64,000 nucleotides of DNA, taken from OLB11 sp041392835 (lineage in GTDB: Bacteria; Bacteroidota; Bacteroidia; Chitinophagales; Chitinophagaceae). The first letter of the stretch is position 1; each line of letters starts with the position of its first letter. The translations under genes were made by a program, and so were the position numbers. The stretch spans positions 868,001-932,000 of the forward strand of contig JAWKLF010000001.1 in the NCBI GenBank assembly GCA_041392835.1, given 5' to 3'. Below, in pieces: positions 23,692 to 33,176 of the stretch. The notes below the pieces were generated by a model, which was not told where the DNA came from, made no database searches, and saw only the letters and a program-made list of their open reading frames with translations.

Positions 23692-24259
23692 TTGCAATTA
23701 ATTGAATTTGATTCCAAAAGTACTGATTATTTATGGTATGAGCAATAAAATTTTGACCAGTGGCAATGGTTTCCATTTCATTGGCAGTGTTGTTGGTAAT
23801 AGACCAAAGGTCTACAATAGGAATATATAAGTGTATTAAATTGTGAAGTCCGCGTACATAGCGCCTTCTTACTATGTCGCTGGGTATATGGTGTCCGCCT
23901 TTGGCTACTCGCTGTGCCACCCGTTCTATGGCTAGGTCAGGGCTTTCGAGCCAAACATAAATGAGGGTTACTTGATAGCCCTTGTCTTGGGCTCTTTGCA
24001 CAAGCGATACATAGCTACGTGTGGATAATGTAGTTTCTATAGCAAAATCAACACCTTCCATCAAAAGCTCTTCTATTCGATGTAGCATAATTCGGCCAGC
24101 TTCAAAAGCTACTGATTCTACATTGTATGGCGATAAACCTCTTGCTATGTTGTCTGCATTCACAAACTCCCTACAGTCCAATATGTCGGGCAAAATAGTA
24201 TCACTGGCGGTAGTTTTTCCGGCCCCATTGCAACCCGCTATCATATAGAGATTAGCCAT
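23669..24259 (-). CDS. Zeta-toxin-like P-loop ATPase/kinase (COG4185 type)
   Basis: The start is taken at ATG 24259 (MANLYMIAGCNGAGKTT), giving 196 residues; an upstream ATG at 24355 adds a non-conserved leader. Walker A GCNGAGKTT lies at 9-17, followed by FVNADNIARGLSP and FAIETTLSTRSYVSLVQ. VTLIYVWLESPDLAIERV and the Arg-rich VRRRYVRGLHNLI supply the lid region. These features match zeta-toxin-like kinases annotated as 'predicted ABC-type ATPase'. True zeta toxins phosphorylate UDP-sugar peptidoglycan precursors. The substrate of this branch is unknown. Confidence 0.82.
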   Translation of the reverse strand: MANLYMIAGCNGAGKTTASDTILPDILDCREFVNADNIARGLSPYNVESVAFEAGRIMLHRIEELLMEGVDFAIETTLSTRSYVSLVQRAQDKGYQVTLIYVWLESPDLAIERVAQRVAKGGHHIPSDIVRRRYVRGLHNLIHLYIPIVDLWSITNNTANEMETIATGQNFIAHTINNQYFWNQIQLIANGNEANY

Positions 24260-24405
24260 AGAATATTCAAAAGTACAACGAAAGAAAATAGGAGTGGATA
24301 GAAGCTTATTTTCATTATTGTAGGCCGCTTGTCTGAGTAGATATGTCGTAAACATAAATCTGTATAAAATTTTTTAGGAAAAATTAATATACATGTATAT
24401 GTTTT

Positions 24406-25179
24406 TTAATCACATAACCATCTTTCAAACTCAATAACATTTTCCCTAGCAACTTCAACTTTTTTTATTGGATGTTTAAAGTAAACAAAAGGCCTATTAT
24501 ATTTAACAATATGACTTTTATTGACCATACTGAATTTTTTATTGGTGAAGAAAAAATTTATGTCATAAAATTTAAAAAGGTCAGAAAAAAAAGAAAAAGA
24601 TTTCTTTACAATAATATTGGAGCCATTGTTCAAAAAAATAGATTTCGATCTTTTGGATGCATCAAAAATACTCACGTGTACGATGTCTTGAGGACAAACA
24701 TTATGAATTTGTTTGCAATAAATATCTTTCGGAAAAAATTCTTCAAGTTGAATCTCGGCTGGTTTTAATTGTCGCAGAACATCTTCCCTAATCCGTGGCA
24801 TTTCTATCTTTAATTGTTGAAATAGGTTTTTTTTGTTAAAAAAAAGCCCAATGTAATTTTTATATTTATTACTCAAACTTTCAGCTATTTGAGGCTTTTG
24901 GGCCATAAATGATGTATTGAAAATTATAAATGGTTTGTAAGAATCCAATTCCATGATGGCATCTATAATTTCGAAAGTATAACCACCGTTAATTTCATAA
25001 TCAAGGTAAATAATATCTGGTTTTTTGGTAAGTACTGCGTGTTGAGCAGGTTCCAACCAACCTTCAACACCTAAAAATTCCCAATCATCGTTCATTTCAG
25101 AAATAATCTGACGTGTTTTTTCTGCAATTTCAGGTATATCTTCTATGATAATATAGCTAGGCTTAGTTTTCAAATTCAT
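24406..25179 (-). CDS. LytTR-family response regulator
   Basis: Starting at ATG 25179 (MNLKTKPSYIIIEDIPE), the 257-residue protein has a receiver domain (about 5-125) with the acidic pocket IIIEDIPE and phospho-acceptor Asp in IIYLDYEINGG. The C-terminal LytTR DNA-binding domain (about 155-257) is divergent: CPQDIVHVSIFDASKRSKSI, FFFTNKKFSMVNKSHIVKYN. The start lies inside the last codons of the kinase gene (17-bp overlap), so the two are translationally coupled. Likely targets are direct-repeat sites; a candidate pair lies in the divergent promoter at 28.2 kb. Confidence 0.88.
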   Translation of the reverse strand: MNLKTKPSYIIIEDIPEIAEKTRQIISEMNDDWEFLGVEGWLEPAQHAVLTKKPDIIYLDYEINGGYTFEIIDAIMELDSYKPFIIFNTSFMAQKPQIAESLSNKYKNYIGLFFNKKNLFQQLKIEMPRIREDVLRQLKPAEIQLEEFFPKDIYCKQIHNVCPQDIVHVSIFDASKRSKSIFLNNGSNIIVKKSFSFFSDLFKFYDINFFFTNKKFSMVNKSHIVKYNRPFVYFKHPIKKVEVARENVIEFERWLCD

Positions 25180-28168
25180 AATTGTAGTTTTTGGGTATTG
25201 AAATAATGACTCGAGTACCGAAACTAACGTTATTTTCTTTAAAGATATTGTCTTCAAATTTCATAGTTATTTTTTCGGAATTCATCTTATTTAAAATTTC
25301 TATCATTTCATTCATTTTTTCAATTGCTGTACCATGTGATAATTTATAAGGTAAATTCATAGAGCGCGCTCTTCCAATACCATTATCCTCAATTTTAAAA
25401 TAAAGGTAGGTTTCACTATTTTGTAAACTAATTTTTAAAAAATGTGGCATCATCTTACTGTTTTTTATTCCATGCAACAGGGCATTTTCTACATGGATTT
25501 GTAAAATGGCAAAGGGGATCTCTAATTTCCCAAACTGTTCAAAATCTTGTTTTGATGGTTTGACACACTCTATTTCACGATGATGTAATTGTTTGAATAA
25601 CTCTATACTATTTTGGATGATAATCCACTCTGAATTTAAAGGATGAGTTACTGAATTATGTTGACTATGTTCGTACAGCACCTCAATAGATTCTTTAAGG
25701 TTAGATATTAAACGAGTGGCAGGAGAATTATCGCTTAGTTGTGCCTCAGCTGTTGTTAAAATATTCAATAAAAAATGAGGATTAAAATGCCCACCAATGG
25801 CTTTTACCTGAATTTCTGTCATTTTTTTCTGCAACTCTACTTTTTCTTTTTTTGCAATAGCCTCAGAAGACAATAATTTTTGGGCATTTAGTTTAGCTTT
25901 ATTTCTTATATACATTATATAGTAAGCTATCGTAGCTCCAGCTATGATTCCTAAAAGCCACACCCATGGGTTTTCAAACCAAAAATGTTGAACTTGTATT
26001 TGATATTTATAATAATATGTCTTTCCATTCAATTCAAAAATTTTGAAATGAAGTGTATAATTACCAGCCCTAAGATTAGTGAAGTTAAATTTTGTCTCAG
26101 TGGAAGGTTCTGTCCAGCTCAATGTATCGTCTCCATATTGCCAAGCTATACTGTGATAGCGAATAAGTTTGTCTGGAGTGTTATAATTTATTTCAAGTGA
26201 AAAAGAGGTATTTCGTGGAGAGAGTTTAAAAGACTTAATATTGTCAAAAAGAAAACTGGTGTTATTGAATAAAATAGATAGTTCCGGTTGCGCTAAAGGT
26301 CTAGGAATCTTTTTCCAAAAATCAAAGTCCCATTTATAGAGCATGTCGCTTGTAGCAAACCATATTTTGCCACTATCATCAGCCAGAAGACAGTTTTGTT
26401 CTGTAACAGCAGAAAAATTACTTTCCTGCTCAGTAAGGTATTTAAGATTTATTTCATTTTTTCTATAAAACAAATCCAAATCCAAAATAACGACTTTATT
26501 GTTTGCTAAAATGATTAAATTGCTTTGACAGATATACATTGCTGAAATTTTACTTTTGTTTAGCAATGGGTGGTTTATTTTATAAAAATTCTGCGAACGT
26601 AAATTTTCTTTTGTTACGTTGCAATAATATAATCCTTCGTTAGAACCGAACCATATTTTCCCTACACTATCACAAAGTGAACTTATAGCACCAAATTCAA
26701 TTTCATTTTTTTTAAGTAATAAGTATTCATTAGTGTTCTTCTTTGGATTATATAAGGCTATACCTCGGTATGGATGTCCATACCATATTCTTCCAAATGG
26801 ATCCTCACAAATTGTAATTACATTTTTTAATTTATTCGTTTGATTGGTATCAATTTTATTCCATTGAATATTTTGATTATTATAAAAAGCATCTGCATCA
26901 CATTCCCAAAGTCCATTTAGATAAGTGCCATAATAAACTTTGTTATTTTTGGATTTATACAAATAAAAACCTGTTACATTTTCTGTTCCTACAATACCCT
27001 CAAATTTTTTCTTGGAATTTAAAGCTAGTATTTTTGGCTTACCCAATTCTACGCCTTCATTTATAAAATACGTTTTATCTTTTAATGTCAACCCACCCTC
27101 TAAATACTTTGTGAATGGGCGGTTGATATTTTCAATATGCTGTCCATTAATTTTAGCCAAAGGTCCCTTATAACTTCCAGCCCAAATCGTATTATCCTTA
27201 CCTTTATGTAGTGTAAAAATTGCAAAGCTGTTTTCTCCATGAAAAACATTAGGCATCTTTTGCAAATATGTAAAATGGAGTGTTGGCCGATTTGTGGAGC
27301 CTGAAAACAACTGCCCAAAAGTTTGGTTGAAATAAGAATGTGAATAATCAAAATCAGTGAATAATGAGTAGGTTTTATTATTATGGAGTGAATAAAAATA
27401 ATAATCTCTACTATTTTTTTGATATATTAGACCTTGTTGATTTTGATGAGGTATTAAATTATTGAAAAGAATATTGCTTTTTTTATTTTGAATTATTTCA
27501 ACAGTGTCATTTTTAGTATTATGAATGAGCATACTGGTATCGTTCCAAAAATATATTAATGCTGGGTTAATCCGGACTGATATATTTTTTAAAAAAATTA
27601 ATTTTTTATTTACAATTTTATATACATGAAGTTGGTTTTCAATTTTGATAAAGGACCCTAAGGTGCTATCGCCTAAAATAGTAGCGTGATAATTTCGATT
27701 GGGCAGTTGCATAAAGAATCGAGGCTCATTATTGATAATTTTGTCTATTTTTCCACTAGTATAGATTAAATATAATTTTTGATATTTATCAGTTAGGTAT
27801 GAAACAATCGTATCCTGATTATTAATCTCAAATGTTACTATCTTGCCTAAAGTATCCGATCTTTTTATTGGACCAGCTAAAGTGTTATCTACAAACCACA
27901 GATATTTATCAATTAATGTTGGGAAAATTGAATAACCTCGGTAGTTTGTAATTTTTTCCTTAGTATTTGTAAGTTCTGTAATTGCTTGATTAGAGTAATA
28001 GCAAATAAAAAGTTTGCCATTGGGTTGGGCAAAAACACTACAGTTTACGTAATCATTAGCAGGCTGTTGTGAATACACATAGCTATTACAAAACTCGATG
28101 TTTTGAGCATTCAGTTGAAAAAAAACGAAGAGCATAAGTATAAATAATAGCCATTTCATCACAGTCAA
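25163..28168 (-). CDS. Propeller-type sensor histidine kinase (LytS/His_kinase family)
   Basis: The 1001-residue protein has a signal peptide (MKWLLFILMLFVFFQLNAQ), so the sensor lies in the periplasm. A long beta-propeller region carries Reg_prop-type motifs (NTIWAGSYKGPLAKING, GRIWYGHPYRGIALYNP, GKIWFGSNEGLYYC, GKIWFATSDMLYKW), followed by a Y_Y_Y domain (LRAGNYTLHFKIFELNGK). After one transmembrane helix (PWVWLLGIIAGATIAYYIMY) comes a His_kinase domain with the phospho-acceptor box GGHFNPHFLLNIL and an ATPase with ILQIHVENALLHG, EDNGIGRARS and HGTAIEKMNEMI. By family it senses an envelope or polysaccharide signal. It is divergent from the secreted protease operon. Confidence 0.9.
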   Translation of the reverse strand: MTVMKWLLFILMLFVFFQLNAQNIEFCNSYVYSQQPANDYVNCSVFAQPNGKLFICYYSNQAITELTNTKEKITNYRGYSIFPTLIDKYLWFVDNTLAGPIKRSDTLGKIVTFEINNQDTIVSYLTDKYQKLYLIYTSGKIDKIINNEPRFFMQLPNRNYHATILGDSTLGSFIKIENQLHVYKIVNKKLIFLKNISVRINPALIYFWNDTSMLIHNTKNDTVEIIQNKKSNILFNNLIPHQNQQGLIYQKNSRDYYFYSLHNNKTYSLFTDFDYSHSYFNQTFGQLFSGSTNRPTLHFTYLQKMPNVFHGENSFAIFTLHKGKDNTIWAGSYKGPLAKINGQHIENINRPFTKYLEGGLTLKDKTYFINEGVELGKPKILALNSKKKFEGIVGTENVTGFYLYKSKNNKVYYGTYLNGLWECDADAFYNNQNIQWNKIDTNQTNKLKNVITICEDPFGRIWYGHPYRGIALYNPKKNTNEYLLLKKNEIEFGAISSLCDSVGKIWFGSNEGLYYCNVTKENLRSQNFYKINHPLLNKSKISAMYICQSNLIILANNKVVILDLDLFYRKNEINLKYLTEQESNFSAVTEQNCLLADDSGKIWFATSDMLYKWDFDFWKKIPRPLAQPELSILFNNTSFLFDNIKSFKLSPRNTSFSLEINYNTPDKLIRYHSIAWQYGDDTLSWTEPSTETKFNFTNLRAGNYTLHFKIFELNGKTYYYKYQIQVQHFWFENPWVWLLGIIAGATIAYYIMYIRNKAKLNAQKLLSSEAIAKKEKVELQKKMTEIQVKAIGGHFNPHFLLNILTTAEAQLSDNSPATRLISNLKESIEVLYEHSQHNSVTHPLNSEWIIIQNSIELFKQLHHREIECVKPSKQDFEQFGKLEIPFAILQIHVENALLHGIKNSKMMPHFLKISLQNSETYLYFKIEDNGIGRARSMNLPYKLSHGTAIEKMNEMIEILNKMNSEKITMKFEDNIFKENNVSFGTRVIISIPKNYNYEFEN

Positions 28169-28206
28169 AGATAGCGAGCCTTAAGAAAGAAAAGTAACTT
28201 TCAAAA

Positions 28207-28235
28207 GGGGATGGTGTATTTTGAGAGGGGGGATG
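28207..28235. promoter_or_regulatory. Candidate LytTR operator: GGGGATG direct repeat, 22-bp period
   Basis: GGGGATG at 28207-28213 and again at 28229-28235, with partly matching upstream flanks (TTTCAAAA / TTTTGAGAG). The repeat sits between the divergent kinase and secreted-protein genes. LytTR proteins typically bind two direct repeats about two helical turns apart, which fits the 22-bp period. The repeat is seen directly; the assignment is inference. Confidence 0.5.
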
Positions 28236-28297
28236 AGGTGTCTCATATTGCGATATTATTAAAATAGTTCGAAGTTTGAGATTAAAATAAATATATA

Positions 28298-29386
28298 ATG
28301 AAACAGTATCTAATTATACTTGCACTCCTATTGTTAAGTGCTTTTGCAAACGCCCAGCAACCGCCTATTATGCTATGCAACCCCAGTGGTACTATTTGCA
28401 CTCCCTATTACAGTTTGGATAGTGCTATAAATGATGCCAATAATGGCGATTATGTGTATCTGCCTGCAGGTACTTTTGTCATGCCTACTTCTTTGTCAAA
28501 AGAAATAACTATTTATGGAGTAGGGGCAAATTTAGATAGTTGTAATGCAATAGGAGGTACTACTAATATTTTAAATCAATTTAATTTAGATGCCAGCAAT
28601 ATTACTCTCGAAGGAATAAACTTTCTTAGCGATATAGTAATCGGTACAAATACACAATACAATACGTTTAACAATATAAAATTGATATTTTGCAAGCTAC
28701 CTAGTTTGAAAGAAGCCCCAAACTATATAAGCAGATTGAATAATTCACAAGTTATTGCTTGTTATTTTACGGGGCATTTAACTTTCGGTGCTGTAAATTT
28801 TAATAATGCATTTGGCTCTCAAGGAAGCAATAATTTTGTAAGCAATTGTGTGTTGGGGCACCTTTCCAGAGCAGAAAATTCTATCATCAAAAATTGCATT
28901 TTCAATGCCTTAAGCTGGCCAGATGCTATTAATATTGTTTATAGCTCCACCCTTGATAACTGTGTATTCAATACTACTGCAATAATTGCACAAAATTCAT
29001 ATTATGGCTATCCATCCCATCCAAACAACAATGTAATTCAAAATTGCTATTATAAAAATAATTTATTTTATAATACATACAATGGAGGCTTTGGCTCCAC
29101 GTATTTAAATAATCAAGTGGTCAATTCTACCATATACAATCCTAATAATAGTACATATCCTTTTAATATAGCACAGGCTGGCGCCAATATACCATTTCCT
29201 GTGGGGCATAGTGCCGATATACAATCGCCACATCCGGCTAGTTTAGGTATAAATGGTGGTATGTTTCCGTGGAGTGAGCATGGCTGTGTGCCAAGCAATC
29301 CACACGTGTTTTATAAAAACATAGCAGATAAAACCAATGGCTCCACCAATTTGCCAGTCAATATAAAAGTAAGAAGTGGCAACTAA
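28298..29386 (+). CDS. Secreted parallel beta-helix protein
   Basis: The 362-residue protein has a signal peptide (MKQYLIILALLLLSAFANAQ). It then has an opening typical of pectate-lyase-like beta-helix proteins, YYSLDSAINDANNGDYVYLP followed by AGTF and ITIYGVGANLDSC. Successive rungs are rich in Asn (NITLEGINFL, NSQVIACYFTGHL, NNFVSNCVLGHL, NSIIKNCIFNAL, STLDNCVFNTT, NNVIQNCYYKNNLF). No catalytic residues or T9SS tail could be identified; the C-terminus is short (NLPVNIKVRSGN). The stop overlaps the protease ATG by one base (TAATG), so the two are translationally coupled. Confidence 0.75.
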   Translation: MKQYLIILALLLLSAFANAQQPPIMLCNPSGTICTPYYSLDSAINDANNGDYVYLPAGTFVMPTSLSKEITIYGVGANLDSCNAIGGTTNILNQFNLDASNITLEGINFLSDIVIGTNTQYNTFNNIKLIFCKLPSLKEAPNYISRLNNSQVIACYFTGHLTFGAVNFNNAFGSQGSNNFVSNCVLGHLSRAENSIIKNCIFNALSWPDAINIVYSSTLDNCVFNTTAIIAQNSYYGYPSHPNNNVIQNCYYKNNLFYNTYNGGFGSTYLNNQVVNSTIYNPNNSTYPFNIAQAGANIPFPVGHSADIQSPHPASLGINGGMFPWSEHGCVPSNPHVFYKNIADKTNGSTNLPVNIKVRSGN

Positions 29387-32300
29387 TGAAACTAGTTATG
29401 AATAGAATATTTTTTTTGATATTGCTATTAAGTGCTATATCTCAACTGGGATTCACACAAAATAGGGATAATTACGCATACACAATTGATAGTTCCTATT
29501 GTTTTCTTTTGTCCACTACAAGAGATACCCTAGATCTCAAAAACAACATTCCAAAAGACTGGCATATCGAATCTATAAGGGAAGATAATTATAAAAAGAG
29601 ATTGTTGGGTACTAAAGACTATTTGAATAAAAGTACCTATATAATTAAATGTCATACACCCTTGCTTAATCAGAATCAAATAGAATTGTCAGATATTATT
29701 TTGCAAGTTTCTCCATCTTTGGTAAGCGGCAAAGATACGCTAGGTAGCACCGGATATATTTTTGTCAAACTTAAGAAAATGGGTGATACGTCAGCATTTA
29801 AGGAGTTTTCGACCAATAATAATTTTGAGATAATTGGGCAAAATCCTTTTTCCAAAAAACTCTTTCAAATACTTCCAAAAAGCAAGAAAATTTCTTCAAG
29901 CATCGAATTGGTACAGCGATTGGAAAAACAGCATTTTGTTGAATTTGTTTGCCATGATTTATTAATAAAAGTTAATTCAAGTTGTTCTTCCGATCCGTTG
30001 TTTGGAAATCAATGGGGTTTACAAAACACAGGTCTAAACAATGGTGTTGCTGGCTATGATTTGAATATATGTAATGCTTGGAATATTACACAAGGCTCCC
30101 CAAGTATAAAAGTTGCTGTAATAGACCAAGGTGTTGATTTATCACAGCCAGATTTACAAGCTAATCTCATCATGGGGTATGACGCAATGAATTCAACTTC
30201 ACCATCAGTTGTATATGGTTCACACGGAACTGCTTGTGCAGGTATCATAGCCGCACAAAAGAACAACAATATCGGAATTTCTGGTGTAGCCCCCAATTGT
30301 AGTATAATGCCAATTAGTTTTGACTTCTTGCCTTTCCCAGATCCAATATTACAAGGTATTATCCTTCATGATGCTATTCAGTGGGCTTGGCAACATGATG
30401 CTGATATTCTTAGCAATTCATGGGATAGTGATCCGTATGTATTAATAGACGATGCCATACAAAATGCCATAGATTCAGGCCGAAATGGCTTGGGGTGTAT
30501 TGTGGTTTTTGCTAGTGGAAATAGTAATATAGATGGAAGTCAGTACCCTTCGAATATTAATTCCAATATCGTATGTGTAGGAGCCGTTAATAGGTGTGGT
30601 CAAAGATCCCGACGAATTGATATTGATCTCACACACGGAAATTGCGACCCTTGGGACACTACTGCCCTACCAGGGAGCAGTTATGGTACACCGCTTGACT
30701 TAGTAGCACCAGGAACAAATATTTCAACTACTGACATTTCTGGTTCGGCAGGATATACAGCTGGTTATTATTATAATGAATTTGCAGGCACTTCGGCTGC
30801 TTGCCCTTTTGTGGCTGGTGTATCAGCCTTATTACTTTCTGCAAATCCATATCTTACACATACAGAAGTTCAAAATATATTAGAGAGCACAACACAAAAA
30901 GTAGCTAATAATGAATATAGTTATACAGCACAAAGTAATAGACCCAATGGTACTTGGAATAAGGAGTTGGGATATGGTATGGTAAATGCATACGCTGCCG
31001 TACTTGCTGCCAATCCATCAACGTGTAATGCAAGTATAGTTTTGTCCTCAGTGGCAGGCACTTTTAAAGATCATAGTACTTTAGGTTATTATGGAAACCT
31101 GAATAATTGTGAATGGTTGATACAACCTTCTGGAGCTTCTCAAATAAATCTATGGTTTAATAGTTTCAATACATTTGATAGTAATGATATCTTATATGTT
31201 TATGATGGGGTCAATGCAAATGCTCCACTATTAGGTGCATTTTATGGAAGCACAATTCCAGTATCTTTAACAAGTAGTGGTAGCAGTTTATACCTTAATT
31301 TTATAACAGATTCGACCAATGTTTCTACTGGGTGGGAGGCTCAGTATTCCGTGGTTCCACAGTCTGGCTCTGGATATTATGAATACTGGTTTGACAATGA
31401 TTATGCAAACAAGCAAACAGCTACAACCGTGGGTATACAAGGTAATATAACGGAAATATCTCCTTTGATTTCAACAAATGGATTGCAAGTAAACCAATTT
31501 CATCAACTAAATTTTAGATGTAAAGATAGTATGAACAAATGGTCATCAGTTATATCACATGATTTCTATTTGCAAGATGATGGCCGAATAACAAGATATG
31601 AGTATTGGTTTGATAATGACAATATCAATAAGGTAGTACACAATCTTTCTACGCCTTCAGAGCTTATTATATTAAACCCTACCAGTAATTTAGTAAATAC
31701 TTCAAGCATTGCTACAGGATTTCATAGATTTAATTTCAGAACTGAAAATGAAAATGGAGTGTGGAGTTCTGTTATTTCACATGACTTTTATAAGTTAGCT
31801 GACCATCTGCAAACTGAATTTGAATATTGGTATGATACAAATTATACATCACGAATTTCAATAAATTACTTACCTAGCCAAACAATAATTGATATTGATG
31901 AGTTCAATAATATATTTCCAACTTTATCAATTTCTGATGGCTTTCATACCTTTCATTTTAGAAGTAAAAATATAGATGGTAAATGGTCAAGCGTAGTAAG
32001 CCATGATTTTTATAAAATCTCTGGGGACGCATTATTAGCTTACCAATATTGGTTTGACGATGACTTTGCTAATGCGATTACTTGGAATGCCAGTTCTGCC
32101 AGCGACTATTTTAATATTCATCCTTTAAACTCAGTTTTTTCAAGCATTAATTTAAGTAAAGGTATTCATCAATTGCATTTTCGTGTTAAAAGCGAATCAG
32201 GAATTTGGAGTGGTGTGTTATCTTATTATTTTAATATTTTTGGAAGTAAATTGACGGCGTATGAATATTGGTTTGATGATAGTTTTATAAATAAAGTGCA

Positions 32301-33027
32301 TACAAATATTGCTGCGACGGAGGCTATAGAATATCAAAATTCGATCAATACAAATGGTTTGTCTTTTGGTAGTCATTCGCTTACCTATCGTTTTCAGGAT
32401 TCTGATGGTATTTGGAGTGGACCTTTGAAGCATGAATTCTGCAAAGGTCTTGGGGACTCTTCAGTAACAATTAAATTTTTTATTGAGGGGTATTTTTTAA
32501 ATAACGGGATGCAAACGGTATTATTAAATCAAGGAGTAAGCCAAATGTCAAACGTTACAGATAGTGTAGTAATTGAGCTGAGAAATCCCACTGTTCCTTA
32601 TTCTATAGCAGCTTCTAAAAAAACTCAAGTTTTCACAAACGGTATAGCAGATGTTAACTTTCCATCTATTCCATCAGGTTATTATTATATTGTTTTAAAA
32701 CATCGAAATGCATTGGAAACTTGGAGCTCAAGCCCAGTTTACAAATCAGATTGTACCTTGAGTTATGATTTTACAACTGCTATAAATAAAGCATATGGAA
32801 ACAATCAAATTCAAGTAGATGCTAGTGTATTTGCGTTCTTTTCGGGAGATATTTCTCAAGACGGTACTATTGATATTTTTGACTATTTAGAATATGATAT
32901 TGACAATCAGAATTTTTTGTTTGGATATAGGACAACCGACTTAAATGGAGATGGCGTAGTAGATATTTTTGATTATTTAATTTGGGATCCAAATAACAAG
33001 AATTACATAAGCCTAATAGTGCCATAA
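29386..33027 (+). CDS. Subtilisin-like (S8) protease with CUB, five repeats and dockerin-like end
   Basis: The 1213-residue secreted protein has a signal peptide and a propeptide (to about 195). The S8 domain has Asp in VAVIDQGVDL (about 247), His in YGSHGTACAGIIAA (about 280), Asn in VVFASGNSN and Ser in FAGTSAACPFVAG (about 470). A CUB domain follows (about 545-650). Then come five tandem repeats of 73-74 residues (about 665-1020), each with an EYWFDN-like start and a G.WSSVISHDFY-like end. The C-terminal module (about 1025-1213) contains GDISQDGTIDIFDYLEY and DLNGDGVVDIFDYLIW, two dockerin-like calcium loops. No canonical Por tail is seen. The catalytic set looks complete. Confidence 0.88.
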   Translation: MKLVMNRIFFLILLLSAISQLGFTQNRDNYAYTIDSSYCFLLSTTRDTLDLKNNIPKDWHIESIREDNYKKRLLGTKDYLNKSTYIIKCHTPLLNQNQIELSDIILQVSPSLVSGKDTLGSTGYIFVKLKKMGDTSAFKEFSTNNNFEIIGQNPFSKKLFQILPKSKKISSSIELVQRLEKQHFVEFVCHDLLIKVNSSCSSDPLFGNQWGLQNTGLNNGVAGYDLNICNAWNITQGSPSIKVAVIDQGVDLSQPDLQANLIMGYDAMNSTSPSVVYGSHGTACAGIIAAQKNNNIGISGVAPNCSIMPISFDFLPFPDPILQGIILHDAIQWAWQHDADILSNSWDSDPYVLIDDAIQNAIDSGRNGLGCIVVFASGNSNIDGSQYPSNINSNIVCVGAVNRCGQRSRRIDIDLTHGNCDPWDTTALPGSSYGTPLDLVAPGTNISTTDISGSAGYTAGYYYNEFAGTSAACPFVAGVSALLLSANPYLTHTEVQNILESTTQKVANNEYSYTAQSNRPNGTWNKELGYGMVNAYAAVLAANPSTCNASIVLSSVAGTFKDHSTLGYYGNLNNCEWLIQPSGASQINLWFNSFNTFDSNDILYVYDGVNANAPLLGAFYGSTIPVSLTSSGSSLYLNFITDSTNVSTGWEAQYSVVPQSGSGYYEYWFDNDYANKQTATTVGIQGNITEISPLISTNGLQVNQFHQLNFRCKDSMNKWSSVISHDFYLQDDGRITRYEYWFDNDNINKVVHNLSTPSELIILNPTSNLVNTSSIATGFHRFNFRTENENGVWSSVISHDFYKLADHLQTEFEYWYDTNYTSRISINYLPSQTIIDIDEFNNIFPTLSISDGFHTFHFRSKNIDGKWSSVVSHDFYKISGDALLAYQYWFDDDFANAITWNASSASDYFNIHPLNSVFSSINLSKGIHQLHFRVKSESGIWSGVLSYYFNIFGSKLTAYEYWFDDSFINKVHTNIAATEAIEYQNSINTNGLSFGSHSLTYRFQDSDGIWSGPLKHEFCKGLGDSSVTIKFFIEGYFLNNGMQTVLLNQGVSQMSNVTDSVVIELRNPTVPYSIAASKKTQVFTNGIADVNFPSIPSGYYYIVLKHRNALETWSSSPVYKSDCTLSYDFTTAINKAYGNNQIQVDASVFAFFSGDISQDGTIDIFDYLEYDIDNQNFLFGYRTTDLNGDGVVDIFDYLIWDPNNKNYISLIVP

Positions 33028-33176
33028 AATTGGACTATAATATATATATTATATCTGTATAAATGTCTTATCAATCTAAAAAGATAAAATAGTACTAAGT
33101 ATTAGATTTCAACATTCAATTTTCTTTGCCATTACAATTTTAAAAAATTGTTTATTTTCACACCCAAAATACGAAT

